A stretch of 64,000 bases of DNA from Riptortus pedestris (Eukaryota > Arthropoda > Insecta > Hemiptera > Alydidae). A model generated the notes under the pieces. That model saw nothing but the letters and a program-made list of their open reading frames with translations. It did no database searches and was not told the origin of the DNA. Position numbers and translations under genes: made by a program. Location: assembly GCA_019009955.1 (NCBI GenBank), contig CM032233.1:82715501-82779500 (forward strand), in the 5' to 3' direction. This document shows, piece after piece, positions 23,705-35,377 of this stretch. Positions within the stretch are counted from its first letter, which is position 1, and each line of letters starts with the position of its first letter.

Positions 23705-24389
23705 CTCTGTTAACGCTTTAGAGCTCGAAATTTTTGTTTAATCGCCAAGAAACTCGATATGTAAGAGTTATATGTAAAACTAAAGATCAAGTTCGTTAAC
23801 AGTAGAAATCGGATAGGAGGAGGGGGAGGGTTTAAAGGGGAGGAATTTCGAAAATTCAAAATATCTTCCTTACTATTCGTCTGATCGAAAAGTCTTATAG
23901 AATATATCTTATTGCAAATTTAATGTATTATACATATTTTCTCTGTTATGAATATTAAGATATTTACATTATTTAGTTTTCAACCTTCAATAAACACCCA
24001 CTCTTACTCAAGTCATATTAACAATAAGCTGATATATCGTGAACAATATTATTCTAAGTGTGAATACTTAATATTGTTTTCATTTAGGATTTTACATTTT
24101 TAACTCGTAAATGTTTATTTTATACCATAGTCGATATTTAACCGTTCCAGTCGACACTATAGATCATAATTGTTATTGGCGGATATAGGAGTGAGTGATT
24201 AGAGGGAGTATATGAAAATTAAAAATATCTCCGTTATTTTGTAAATATGAGTCACTTTGTGAAATGATGGTTCTGTGCGTTGGTAACTCAAGCATTATGC
24301 GAATTATTAGCATTTTCTAGATGACAGTCAGAATTGACAGTGAGATGAAATCACTAGTTTGTTATACCAGCACGTGGGAAATCTGCTTA
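23608..24389 (+). mobile_element. Family H, dup form, with (CA)n(TA)n array
   Basis: The array at 23608-23701 is CA then TA, followed by TCTGTTAACGCTTTAGAGC. The first core is followed by the second-core module with ATAGATCATAATTGTTATTG and GAGTGAGTGATTAGAGGG. The 3' end is cut after GGGAAATCTGCTTAC, where the inverted-repeat element at 24391 begins, so the hairpin is lost. No 5' block is present. Confidence 0.8.
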
Positions 24390-24390
24390 C

Positions 24391-25204
24391 AAGGGGAGTG
24401 CACAACCTTCCCCCGAGCCTGTGTATTGAGGTGTTGTAATAGTAAGAATTTCAAGTAGAGCAGGTGGCACAGTAGTAGCGTATTATTTGTGAAACAGCAT
24501 GATCTCGAGATCGAATCTCAACGGGAGCGACTATTTTTTTTCTTTATGTTTCTAGGGCGTTTATTTAATATTAATAAATAAATTAAAAGTTGTTTTTAAT
24601 TATTGGCATTTAATTTCTAACGTGTTCCTTGTATTTAAAGAAAATTCGAATGCTTCCTGTCAAAAATATAAAAGTTATAAGGAAATATTTAATATTATAC
24701 AAGAAATATATCACTATTAATTAAATACATTAGTATATAATAATTACCAATAATAATGCAGATATATTTATAATATTTTTAAACGGTTTATTTAGTTTTA
24801 CCTGTTTATTTTATTTTACAATTAATAAAGATATTTAAAATTTTTCTAGCTCTAGACATAAAAATGTAATAATTAAAAACAATTTTTTATTTATTTATTA
24901 ATATTAAACAAACGCCCTAGAAACAAAAAGTAAAACAAAAAAATCCAGAAAAAATATTCGCTCCCGGCGAGACTGGATCTCTAGATCCTCTTGTTGCAAA
25001 AAGAGCCACTGTGCCACCGATTCCTTTGGGAATACGTACCTTATTAACCACACCTCAAGACCTTGAGGCAATCTTTAACGTTTTTTTCAAACAAAAGCTT
25101 GAGAAGTGCGTTCTGTTGCTTTAACAGAATTTGTTTTTCATTAAATACTACACACTGAAAAAGTTTCATTCAAATTGGCAAGGCGAAACCCGTGGCACTC
25201 CCCT
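24391..25204. mobile_element. Long inverted-repeat element with tRNA-like arms
   Basis: The ends are AAGGGGAGTGC and GGCACTCCCCT, inverted. Deeper, the arms match again. GCAGGTGGCACAGTAG (24462-) pairs with GCCACTGTGCCACCGA (25003-25018), and TTTCTAGGGCGTTTATTTAA (24550-) pairs with AACGCCCTAGAAAC near 24910. The arms hold a tRNA-like segment (GAGATCGAATCTCAACGGG, similar to a B box). An AT-rich loop of about 270 bp separates them. Either two tRNA-derived SINEs inserted head to head, or this is a fold-back transposon. It sits exactly between a family H 3' end and the next family H 5' end. Confidence 0.75.
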
Positions 25205-25771
25205 AAAGACTTCCCTTAAGGGAAATCCGCTATTGAGGTCGTACTCATGACGCGATTTTTGAAAAACTTCTTCAAATGTCCATCGATCCTACCCAGGAGA
25301 TGACGAAAATGAGGTCCGTATATATATATTTGTCTGTTAACACTGTTGTCGCAATTTATGTTTAATCGCCACCAAACTCGGTATTTAATCGAGTTATGTA
25401 AAAAGAAAGTTCAAGTTCGTTAATGGCTGAAATCGGACCAGTGGTAGAGGGGGTTTTAGAGGGGGAAAGTTCAAAAATTCGAAATAACTCTGTTACTATA
25501 CGTAGGATCGAAAAATTGTATAGACCCAATTTTCTTGCAAATTAAATGTACTATAAATATTGTTATATGCATGTATTCTCTATCTTGAATATTAACCGAG
25601 ATATTTGCGCTTTTATTAATAGTAATGGACGAGCTATGGTCGCTTTTATTCGTTCCCTAGCTAGTTCGGCCGTTTCCGTAACTGTTCGGCACTTGTATGG
25701 AGATTTCTCTATTGTACAACTTTACGTGGGAAATCTGCTTAGTTTACGCAGCCCCCGCGTGACGGACTTTT
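25205..25771 (+). mobile_element. Family H, short form, near complete
   Basis: The 5' terminus has lost a few bases (AAAGACTTCCCTTAAGGGAA), but the palindrome and GAGGTCGTACTCATGACGCG are intact. The (TA)n array is only about 12 bp (25319-25331). The core has GTGGTAGAGGGGGTTTTAGA and the CGTTTCCGTAACTGTTCGG module near 25670. The 3' end is GGGAAATCTGCTTAG, hairpin ACGCAGCCCCCGCGT and GACGGACTTTT. The 76-codon frame at 25546-25776 is fortuitous. Confidence 0.87.
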
Positions 25772-26504
25772 GTTAATTTTCCGATGCATTTGCGTTCTCA
25801 GCTTAATTTCAAGCATCGAGGAACTAAGGATATAAATACAGATTTTTTAAAGAGTGTATTACGAAGGATTAGTGAAGCTTTGAAGAACGTTTTCCTTAAG
25901 GAGGAATCTGATGCAATGTCAATTTGAGGGATTCTACCCCAGACAGAAGGCGAGCCCATTTATAGAGACTACTGTATTTACATTCAAAGGGAGCCTGCGT
26001 TATACGGGAGAAGAGAGCATTGGCGAAGGGGCGAGTGAATACTTAACTGGCAGATAAGTGGAGTGTAGTAGATATGAGAGAAATGCAAGTTAGAAAGGTG
26101 TGGAAGGAGTACGGCTGGATGGATTGTGAAGAGGATAGATGGAGACAGAGGACAAAGAGAGAGGGAGAAGGTGGGGGTGGGGGTGGGAGAGCCGATAGGG
26201 GTTGAGTGACGGCCAGCCCCTGGATAAAGGACAAACGCGATAAGGCCGCCCCTTCAGCCAGTCCTCCAGACAGTTTTATTAAGGCCACTTCACACCATCT
26301 CTTTATTTCTTAATTCACTTCATGCCTCACGAAACAACTCTTCCCCTTCGCTCGTCAAATAGCTTCGGGCTTTTTGAAATACTTCTTATTTCCGATATAA
26401 AGGAAGACAATTTTCTTTGGCGTATGGAGAATTAAAACCATGGGAGAAGGCAGTTTTTTTAGCTAGTTCATATTAAGACCTGCAAAAGATTTTTTTTTTC
26501 CTCT
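25772..26504. other. No recognised feature; one G-rich run
   Basis: Less AT-rich than the surroundings. GGTGGGGGTGGGGGTGGG at 26170-26187 has four G-runs and could form a quadruplex. The 81-codon minus frame at 26043-26288 is low complexity. Confidence 0.5.
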
Positions 26505-26860
26505 CAGAAAATTTCTTTCAAAGGAAATCAGCTATTGAGGTTGTGCTCATGATGAGATTTTCAAAAATTGTCTTCAAATGTCCATCTTCAAATTGTATGT
26601 ATATGTTTCTGTTAAGGTTCTAGCGAGTCGTAATTAATTTCTAATCGGTATCAAACTCGACATTTAATCGTTTTATGTAAAAAGAAAGATCAAGTTTGTT
26701 AACGGCTGAAATCAGGCCAGCGGGTGGGGGGAGATTAGTGGGGGGGATTTTCGAAAATACGAAATTTCTCTGTTATTATACGTCGGATCAAAAAGTGGTA
26801 TAAAACCAATCTTAATGAAAATTAAATGAACTATAAATATTGTATGTATACATGCATATA

Positions 26861-26920
<60 letters not shown>
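26505..26920 (+). mobile_element. Family H, 5' half
   Basis: 5' end diverged (CAGAAAATTTCTTTCAAAGG), then ATTGAGGTTGTGCTCATGATG. The array is reduced to TGTATGTATATG. The core has GTTTGTTAACGGCTGAAATC and a G tract at 26719-26750, and runs to TATAAATATTG, where a second, later (TA)n array (26873-26920) begins. The 3' half is missing. Confidence 0.78.
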
Positions 26921-26924
<4 letters not shown>

Positions 26925-27274
26925 GCGAGTGTGCATAAAAATGTGTGTGAGTATTTTTATTCGATATATACAACATATTAAAAATTTTCATATTCGATTG
27001 TTACTTAATGCCGAAATTGGAGAAAAAATTAGCGTTGTTTTATATAACACCTAAATTGTAAAACCGCATTTATATCTATTAGCGATCATTAATCTTTTAA
27101 ATAAAATAATATTCAATAGTGTTTTTTTTTATTTTATAGATTTTTATGTAACTCGAAAACGTGGAATCTACATTTTCTGTCTAAAGTGAACCCACACTCC
27201 CCTACGAATTTGCCTTTTTTTTCTTTTGGAAAATATACACGACAGAACGCTATCCATGCTATCTTTTCTAATTT
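26921..27274. other. No recognised feature
   Basis: AT-rich DNA with no element ends that I can find. Confidence 0.5.
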
Positions 27275-27298
27275 ACTTAGTTTACGCAACCCCTGCGG
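27275..27298 (+). mobile_element. Family H 3'-hairpin remnant
   Basis: ACTTAGTTTACGCAACCCCT then GCGG, an isolated piece of the terminal hairpin. It may be the lost end of the 26505 copy. Confidence 0.45.
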
Positions 27299-27809
27299 TC
27301 ATGTATTTGGTAGTCAGAGGAAGAAATTCTTCTGCTTTTGGGTCAAGAAATACATGCCATTTGGTAAGATGGATTCCTTTTCTGCTGTTTAAAATACATA
27401 TCACAAAAATTGGCATCACTGCCCTATCTTAAGGAACTGACGTGCTGCTTATAGTAATCCCAATATCCTGGAGCATGGGAATAGAAGGCTTGCCACGGGA
27501 TGTCTTATTTTTCTAAGACAAGACAAGAGTTCCTTTGTGAAACCATCTATTACGATATTGTAGTTCTATTTACATTTTTTCTCTAACTCAAATATCGACT
27601 TAGATTTTTTTCCCAGTCTTCTTTAAATCCCTATTCAAACTGATGAGTTTTTTAGACTTAGAGCACGTTAGCCAATACACCTTTTATTCCCAGCTAAAAT
27701 TTCAATTCCTATTTATATTGGCTTCTAATGAATTGGGCAAATAGAGGAATAATGACATCAATTCTACAGTTAGTTACTTTTGAATTGCGCTCGGTCACGA
27801 AATATAGTA
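27299..27809. other. No recognised feature
   Basis: Unique-looking DNA up to the TTAA target of the piggyBac-like element. Confidence 0.5.
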
Positions 27810-27813
27810 TTAA

Positions 27814-28798
27814 CCCTAGAACTACCAAGGGGGGGGGGCTCCTTGAGCCCACAACTTTTTGTTTTTGTTCCCTATCACCCAATTTTAATGGGATATTTTT
27901 GATATTTTATGTATTCCTCAGAAAAACATCCTAGAGTGAGGGCATAACAATAAAATTAAATAAAAAAATTTCTATGTTGAGAAAAACAATTTTTTTTGAC
28001 GTATGGGCTCGGGGAGCCCCCCCCCCCCCTGGGTAATGCACGGGGTAGTTATACACTTAAGTACCAAGGGGGGGGGGCTCCTCGAGCCCACTGATGTTTA
28101 ATACTACTTTTAACTAGTAATTCAAGTGTTATTAATTATATTGCTCAAATAATAATTACTTTGATGTAATTTTAACATACACAAACCTTCTCAAGTTTTT
28201 TTTTTCTCAAAAAAAAATATATATATACTCCCCATATAATTTTTTTTCATATAAAAATATTTTACTGAGATGGTTATAATTATTGCTCCTGATAGGTACT
28301 TTTTTAGAAAAGAGAAGATTTTCTAGGTTGTTCCCAACTAGGGGAACAGTTAGTCCATGCTGCATCCTGGATAAACACTCGGAAAAAAAATTATTGTGCA
28401 AAAGCACCGATAATTGCATTACGAATCTGATAATTATATTTTCTTAAATTATTATTCTATTATAATGTTATAATAACTTAGATATAGATAACTTTTTATT
28501 CTAAGAATGTTTAGATATGTTCCTCCAGTAGAATAAAATTACATTTAATTTAAAGTCATCCTTTTTTCCCCATCCGAACTTTTGTTTTTAATTTATTTTT
28601 ATTTTTGTATTTCATTTTTTTGTTAATTTTTTTTTTCACAGGTGTCATAAGAAACGTTCATTAAACATAATCCAATACAAATAAAAATTTTAAAAAAATT
28701 ATAGAACCAAAATAAAAGGTTTTTAAGGTTGTGGGCTCGAGGAGCCCCCCCCCCCCTTGGTAATCCATGCGACCTGGGAGAGGTCGGTAATACTAGGG
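27814..28798. mobile_element. piggyBac-like non-autonomous element (985 bp) with four G-run boxes
   Basis: TTAA occurs on both sides (27810-27813 and 28799-28802). The terminal inverted repeats are CCCTAGAACTACC and GGTAATACTAGGG, matching the piggyBac pattern of CCCTAGA ends and TTAA duplication. No transposase ORF is present. Inside are four copies of a box built as TACCAAGG, a G-run and GGCTCCTCGAGCCCAC. Two face inward at the ends (27831-27862 and 28727-28764). An inner pair faces outward (28003-28038 and 28060-28092). Each box holds a small palindrome (GGGCTC.GAGCCC). They could be transposase binding sites. The rest is AT-rich. Confidence 0.85.
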
Positions 28799-28802
28799 TT
28801 AA

Positions 28803-29480
28803 AAAATACAAAAAGAAAAATAGATATACAAACGCCCAATCGTAATTTTGATTTACATTAAGATTCTCATATTATGTCACTGATGAGAACAAGTACGAAT
28901 AATTCTGATAAAGTTGTTTTCAGAATAGCTATTATTTTTATGGATCGAGCATTATTGTAACCTCTTCTAAAGGAAGGATTCCAAGAAAAACTGAGGCTCT
29001 TGGATAAAACGAATTTCAACTTTAACTAAATGGGGGAAAAAATCGCGTTCTTGTAATTTCTTTCTCTAGAGCTACTAGCTTGGAAAGTTATTCATTCATG
29101 TAGAGAGTTTTCTCATAGAATAAGCTAAAACAAAGCTTTCTAGCAATACAGGCAGTATTGTGCCGAGCTTTATCGGAGTTCCTTCCCCTCCCACTCCTTC
29201 CTACCCTCAATCTACGACAATACGCTATTCATTTTCCTTGTCTTTTCCCGTTCACTTCCAATCTATAGCCAAAATTTCTCTTTTTTTTCAGAAAATAAGA
29301 AAAACAGAAAGAAAATTCTATTTGTGGGCTTTATCAGCTTAAAAATATATGGAAATACACTTCTGGAGCAATAGTGTTGAAGGATATATACATGTAGCAC
29401 GGGAGAATGTCTTGGTCAGCATAGAGCTAAAATATTTTTAGAGCCATGTTGAGTGCTATACACTACTATAGATAATTTTC
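28803..29480. other. No recognised feature
   Basis: AT-rich spacer. The 60-codon frame at 29160-29342 is not recognised. Confidence 0.5.
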
Positions 29481-29575
29481 TTTTAGCAGATTTCCCTCTA
29501 GGAAAGATTTTCAAAACATTTCTTGAACTTTCCATCGATCCGTTCCAAGAGATGACGAATGTTAGGTCAGTTCAA

Positions 29576-29623
<48 letters not shown>
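29481..29623 (+). mobile_element. Family H 5' end with (TA)n, interrupted by an LTR
   Basis: TTTTAGCAGATTTCCCTCTAG, a deletion of the GAGGTCGTACTC segment, then TTTTCAAAACATTTCTTG, CATCGATCCGTTCCAAGAGA and (TA)n at 29579-29623. The solo LTR at 29624 is inserted in the TA array. Beyond the LTR only a short TA run remains and no core follows. Confidence 0.75.
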
Positions 29624-29627
<4 letters not shown>

Positions 29628-30224
29628 ACGTTTTTATTACAAACCCAGTAATAAACGTTAATAAGAGTTCTTTTGGATTGCAAAATTAAACACATACTCA
29701 AGTTTCAAAGTTTATCACTGCACAATTTATTTCACAATGCACAATACTCTTGATTATTACTACTCACAGTATTACACTGATAGCGTCACTGTTCTTCAGA
29801 TTTCACAGTCCAATAATTCACTCACGGTCGCTGAAATTCACAAAAGACGGCACTGCACTGTCTTAAACACGGCACTAAACTGCTACTTACAGTCACGGCA
29901 CAACACTGTTCTTCTTATAAAAACACTTTACAGCACTGCACCAAGTCGCACTGTAGCACTGATGTGACCATCAAGACGTCTGACCTTAAACTGACTGTGG
30001 GGTACTGTGAGACTTCCTTTTAAATGCTTGTAGAAGTGTCTAAGCATAGAAGGTTCCAGTTCGAGAAAGGTCTAGAAGTTCCAGGGAGACGGCTATAATT
30101 AGATTTAGCTGCACAGGCTTAAATGGGGAGCAGGGTGAGACCAAGGCTTTTCCAAGAAGGGCTAGAAGGGACTCCTCCGCACTCCCCAATCACGTGGTTC
30201 CTGGTATATTTAATCTACGCAACA
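29624..30224 (-). mobile_element. Solo LTR, copy 2
   Basis: A 601-bp relative of the LTR at 18842-19429, with the same TGTTACG and GCAACA edges and ATAT on both sides within a (TA)n array. On the minus strand it has a TATA-like CATTTAAAAGG and, about 25 bp later, CAGTCAGTTT as initiator. Shared blocks include TTCACTGC.CAATTTATTTCA and CACGGCACTAAACTG. There is no internal region. Confidence 0.82.
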
Positions 30225-31296
30225 ATATATATATATATAAAACGGAGCAAAAGCTTTCTAAGGTGACTTATATTTTTGAGTCAACTATCCCAAGGAACAA
30301 CATAGGCTATTCAGGAATTCGAATTTTCAGCTAGGGGTGGGAGGGGTTACTTGGACTCGAAAACTCATATCTTCGATAATATTGGTTTTATCGAGATAAT
30401 GTAAAGAAAAAAATGTGTTTAGAACAACTATTTCAGTTCCGCTCAATGAAGTGGATGAAGCATTCGCGATCACTTTTTTTTTCTTTTTTATTAAGATTTT
30501 TAATGATATATTTCTATGATTCAGTTGCTGATATTGATTGCAATTAATTGGCTAACAACAAAAATGTACAAAATTTTCTATAAAACTTGAAATGTGCTAC
30601 ATCCTTAACTGTTATATACTTAGAATGCAAACATATCCGTTTAACGTCAGCATTCACTTCATAGTTTACGGAGCGGTGGGAGCCTGTAGCATGTTGCTGC
30701 CTGTAGCGCGTCGGACTACCGAGTACGTCGGATTAAAAAGTGTCGGATTATCGAGGGACAACTGTAATAGCAAGGGTCTCCAATAAAACACATTTCTTTA
30801 CCCGCAAATTTTATTCGCATTGCTCTACATGATTCGTGGCTTAACTACCATACCCGTATATTCAGGGACCATCAAGTTCTGAACCATCGTTACCTCTTAC
30901 GTTCGTTGATACAGTCCCTACCCCACTGGGGAGGTCGTTTTATTGGTAACCCTTACCATTGAACTATGAAGAACAGGGCACAGAAAAGGAAGAGTTAACA
31001 TGCACAAAATTGGAATTTGTTTTTGCTCACTATGTTCCACTTTTTAGCTCACAGTAAGTCATTTTAAGGATTATTTAAGAGCCTATGAAACAATTTCATT
31101 GTCACGGCAACAGACTAATTATGAAAGGATTTCTAAGTACAGAAAGCACAATGCGGAGCTTCATTATTAATGGAATAGTGTGAGATTTGCCTTAATTAAA
31201 CTTGTATTCCTTATAGCAAGCTAAAGTGATTAATTTTTATTTAACTCTTCGAATCATCAGCTTCCCTGATTATTTCGTATCTACGGAAAATAAAAA
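30225..31296. other. No recognised element; one shared 50-bp segment
   Basis: TACGTTCGTTGATACAGTCC and CCCACTGGGGA near 30895-30935 recur, slightly changed, at 58236-58277. This marks a further repeat that I cannot delimit. Otherwise unrecognised. Confidence 0.5.
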
Positions 31297-32082
31297 TAAA
31301 GCCCGTCACGCAGGGGATGCGTAAACTAAGCAGATTTCTCACACGAAGGTTTACAATAGATATATCTACATACTGGTAATACTTCCGTGAATGTCAAGTG
31401 AATAAATACAAACGGTAATGAAAAATCCTTCGGTCAATTTAGAAGTTAATAATCCCTACAACGGAATGTGGCTGAATTGTAAACAAACAGGCCAGCCTAC
31501 CTCGCAGCGCTGAATAGTTAGATAGGCCGGAAAGATAAACAATTAATGAAATATATTTGAATATAACATTAATTTTATTAAAAACTATTTACTAAAACTA
31601 GTGCTGTAATTTTAAATGAATCAGAATCATATTTATCTCAATCACTCAAATTTTAGTAATCCAAGATCAAAAGAAAGGGCGGAGGGAATCAACATAACAT
31701 ATTTGCTTATATCTCACAAAGTAAAAGATCAAACAATATTTGGTATTTAATTTTATTATTATTTTAAGTGGTTCATGATATATCAGCTTATTGATAATAT
31801 AACATGAGTAGAAGTGGGGGTTTTCTGAAGGCTCAAAACTGAAAAATGCAAATATCTCGGTTAATATTCGAGAGAATATTTATAGATCATTCAATTTTCA
31901 CTAAGATTGGTTCTATATACTTTTTCGATCTGACGTATAGTAACGGAGATATTTCGAATTTTCGAAAATCTCCCACTGGTCCGATTTTAGCCATTAACGA
32001 ACTTGATCTTTATTGTTACATAAAACGTTAAAATATCGTTTGGTAACGATCAGGCAAAAATTGCGACCGCTAAATCGTCAAC

Positions 32083-32132
<50 letters not shown>

Positions 32133-32285
32133 TTGAACGGACCTCATTTTCGTCATTTCCTGGGTAGGATCGATGAAATTGATCTTGATTTGATGATTGA
32201 CATAAAATGGATTAAGGAAATTTTTCAAAACTCGCGTCGTGAGTACGACCTCAATAGCTGATTTACCTTAAGGGAAATCAGATAC
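31297..32285 (-). mobile_element. Family H, long form, both termini present
   Basis: Left edge AAAGCCCGTCACGCAGGGGA then AACTAAGCAGATTTCTC. The long-form second half follows, with AAACAAACAGGCCAGCCTAC. The core has GACCGCTAAATCGTCAACAG, then (TA)n at 32083-32129 and the 5' block (TTGAACGGACCTCATTTTCG). About 40 bp near 32170-32215 repeat fragments of the core (TTGATCTTGATTTGATG), a local scramble. The right edge is AGTACGACCTCAATAGCTG plus the palindrome TTACCTTAAGGGAAATC. Confidence 0.87.
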
Positions 32286-32519
32286 AATTAGGAAGGGATT
32301 ATCTCGCCAGGAGTTGGAGGTTCCTCAAATTCGACAATTTTTAAATGCAAAAACCATTAGGAACCAAACGATCCTAAATCTCGAATAATCCACCGAGCGG
32401 TTCGGGCTAAACAATTCTAGAAGAAAACGGTTTGTGGCTTTAACTTATAGAATATTGATTTCATTGGTTAGATGTGTGAGGTAAAGACAAATGAGATGAA
32501 TCATTTAAGATTTTGCGAT
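32286..32519. other. Short unrecognised spacer
   Basis: No feature seen in about 230 bp. Confidence 0.4.
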
Positions 32520-32790
32520 CTTAACTATAAAATGTTTATTTGACCATACTCGATATTTAAAAGTATTATTCAACACAGTAAGGGGGGGGGCGAAAGAGGG
32601 GGGATTCGAAAATGCATTATATTGCAGTTATTATAAGCCGAATCGAAAAATATTATCGCACCAATCTTATTAAACTATTAGTACTCTACAATTGTTGTTA
32701 CATTTTTTCGTAACCCAAATATTTAACGAGTTATTCGTTTTTTCAGCCTTCAATAAACTCCCATATCTACCCCTTGGATTTTAAATTAGA
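32520..32790 (+). mobile_element. Family H, second-core fragment (dup form)
   Basis: TTTATTTGACCATACTCGAT, a GGGGGGGGGCGAAAGAGGGG tract at 32582-32603, CGAATCGAAAAATATTATCG and TCAGCCTTCAATAAACTCCC. It meets an opposite-strand 5' end at 32797, so the two pieces come from different copies. Confidence 0.72.
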
Positions 32791-32796
32791 AATAGA

Positions 32797-32944
32797 TAAT
32801 ATATATATATATATAGTTATGAACGGACCTCATTTTCGTCATCTCCTGGATAGAATCGATGGACATTTGAAGAAAAGTTTTGAAAATTGCGTCATGAGTA
32901 CGACCTCAATAGCTGATTTCCCATAAGGGAAATCTGCTAAAAAC
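32797..32944 (-). mobile_element. Family H 5' end, isolated
   Basis: Short (TA)n, GAACGGACCTCATTTTCGTC, GAATCGATGGACATTTGAAG, GCGTCATGAGTACGACCTCA, and the terminus ATTTCCCATAAGGGAAATCT then GCTAAAA. Core and 3' end are absent. Confidence 0.82.
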
Positions 32945-33643
32945 TAGGGAGAGAAAGAAAATCAAATATATAACAATATTAATCATCACTGGCCCAAAAA
33001 TGAAAAGAAAAATGAGCATATTATTACAAAGTTTAATAGCCCTTTATGCCTGAAGGCTCTAATTAGGAGACAAGGGGAATTGGAGTGAATTTTAAAGTCC
33101 CTCTCCCACCCTCTACTTTTTATGCTTAGCTCAATTAAAACTGCATTTCCCTCTGGACTTCATCTCAATTCTTATTTTTACACCTGTGATGGAACTCATC
33201 ATTAGCAACTTCCAGCTCAACTTTACTTACACCAAAGAGGTTGGTTTTTCTTTCATTCTTTTCATTTCTTTTCAAAGTACGATAATTTTATTGACAATTG
33301 AACAAGAAGTATAAATTAAGTTTCTCATAACTGTAAAGCAAACTCTAATTGGTTCAGAGGGCAAGAAGGTACAGTAAATAATCTGATAACTTAACTTCAA
33401 TTTCTAATGAAAAGATTTATGACTACAATGAAATGAACTTTATTACAGAGTAGAATGTACCGTCATACTAGTATTCATTAAATTAATTACTTTCTGATAT
33501 TCAGAAATATAACATCACAAAGACTGTTAACATACTTGGTTGAAGAAAGTACTCGCCATATATTGTGAAGTATTGTGTGTCGTAATATATAGGCTCCTGA
33601 AGAGCCATCGGAGAGTTATAATAAACACGCCGAATATCATATG
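32945..33643. other. No recognised feature
   Basis: Unique-looking AT-rich DNA. Confidence 0.5.
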
Positions 33644-33733
33644 TGTTAGCAGATATCTCTTTAGGGCGAGGTCGTGAGTGACGCGATTTACGAAAAATTT
33701 CTTCAAATATAGGTCAGTTCAAAAGTGTGTATA
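33644..33733 (+). mobile_element. Family H 5'-end remnant
   Basis: TGTTAGCAGATATCTCTTTAG, GAGGTCGTGAGTGACGCGAT, AATTTCTTCAAATATAGGTC and AGTTCAAAAGTGTGTA. No array and no core follow. Confidence 0.65.
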
Positions 33734-34194
33734 ACAAACAAAATAAGCTGCCCTCTTTCTGAGGGTACCTGTGTGGTCAGCCTCCTAATCTGCCAATTTC
33801 TTGGTAATGGTGTTTTGTTTTTTAAATTTTGTTTAAATTTTAAATGAAAATTTGGAATAAATTGAATGCGTGCAGATTAGGGGGGTATCTCAGGTGAGAG
33901 TGCAGCTTAACTTTATCAACTTTATTTTTTGTATAAATGGTGATTGACGATTCTTATCGATGATTTTAGTATAAGTGTCGATAATTCCTTCAAATCATCT
34001 TTTGCCAGCCCATGCTCTAACCGTTTTTTGGTGGAGGACTCCTCTTGAGCCGAACAGTAGTCCCATAACCGCCCAATCTTGTATTTGGTATTTTTTTGAG
34101 AAATAGGGGCAGCACGGTTCATATATTGATTTTTTCTCTTGGTCCACTACGTCAGCTTGATTTTTGTGCGTATATATCTATATATATATATATA
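33734..34194. other. No recognised element; one small open frame
   Basis: A 66-codon minus frame at 33922-34122 has protein-like composition, but I can match it to nothing. It may be a retroelement relic. Confidence 0.35.
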
Positions 34195-34590
34195 CATATA
34201 CCAGGTTATATTTATACATGGTGTTGTCATTGCTTCTTGGAGTTTTGGTTAATAGTGGTGAAAAAAAAAAATGTAAAAAAAAATGAAAAAAATGAATGGA
34301 GAAAAAAATGTTTTAGTTTATGCCAATATTTGGAGAATATTTATTTTCTCTTCTTCAGGGCTGTAAAAAATACAAGTACTACTTTATATATACTGCACAT
34401 TGTTATTAAACTATAGTGTAAGAGGTGGTATTTATATATTTATTTATTCTACTTACCAAGACTAGAAATTTTTAAAAACTATTGTACATTATGTATTGCA
34501 CTTCTGGTTACATTAGTAACTCTCGTTGTAACCTTCCTTGGTTTGTTTACACTGAGCAGGTTCACAGCCTTATGTCTTTGTAGGTATGTC
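34195..34590. mobile_element. Fold-back family FB1, one long arm
   Basis: Starts in a TA run, then TTGGAGTTTTGGTTAATAGT, an A-rich interruption at 34261-34307, TTATGCCAATATTTGGAGAA, CTCTTCTTCAGGGCTGTAAA, CTTACCAAGACTAGAAATTT and GTTTACACTGAGCAGGTTCA. It matches the reverse of the right arm of the copy ending at 20190. No second arm follows, and family H 3' sequence comes next. Confidence 0.72.
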
Positions 34591-34599
34591 TATAGTTTA

Positions 34600-34660
34600 T
34601 TATCTTTTGTTTGTATTTGTTCATTTACCATTCAAGGTAGTGTTACTTGTACGTATGTTC

Positions 34661-34734
<74 letters not shown>

Positions 34735-35377
34735 TATAGGTCTCAATTTTTGTTTATCGTTCCAAACTCGATATTCAATCGTTTTATGTAAAAAGAATGA
34801 TCAAGCTCGTTAATGACTGAAATCGGTACAGTGGGAGGGGGGTGGTTTAGAGGGGGGATTTTCGAAATATCTCTGTTACTATACGTCGGATCAAACAATT
34901 GTATAGAGCCAATCTTATTATGAATTAAATGTAATATTCATATTGTTATATACATCTATTCTCTATCTTGAATATTAACTATCCCCACTCCTACTCATGT
35001 CATATTAATAATAAGCTCTTATATCATGAACCAATTCATTACAAGGTTAAATAACATATATTTTTTTTCATTGAACTTCTACTTTGTGAGATATATGCAA
35101 ATACGTTCTGCCCCCCCCCCCTCCCCCTTCTTTTGTTCTTGGACTCCTAATATTTGAGTGATTCAGAAAAAAAATCATGCTGACTCATTATAAATTACAG
35201 TACTAGATATAGTACACAGTTTTCTATAAAATTGATATGTTATATTCAGATATATTTCAGTAATTGTTTTTCTTATAATATTCACGGTGGTGTTAAGTTT
35301 TACCAGTATGTAGATTTATCTATTTAAACCTACGCGTGGGAAATCAGCTGAGTTTACGCTGCCGCGGCTGACTTTTT
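34600..35377 (+). mobile_element. Family H, long form, rearranged
   Basis: A piece of the 3' half (TTTGTATTTGTTCATTTACCA, TTCAAGGTAGTGTTACTTG) comes first, then (TA)n(TG)n at 34666-34733, the core with a G tract at 34832-34858, the C-rich tract at 35110-35130, and the 3' end GGGAAATCAGCTGAG with the altered hairpin TTTACGCTGCCGCGGCTGAC. The 3'-half piece upstream of the array suggests recombination between copies. Confidence 0.78.

Noticed and set aside
30240..30560. Possible diverged family H core
   Set aside because: A GGGGTGGGAGGGG run and CATATCTTCGATAATATTGG look similar in style, but I could not align them to the core with confidence.
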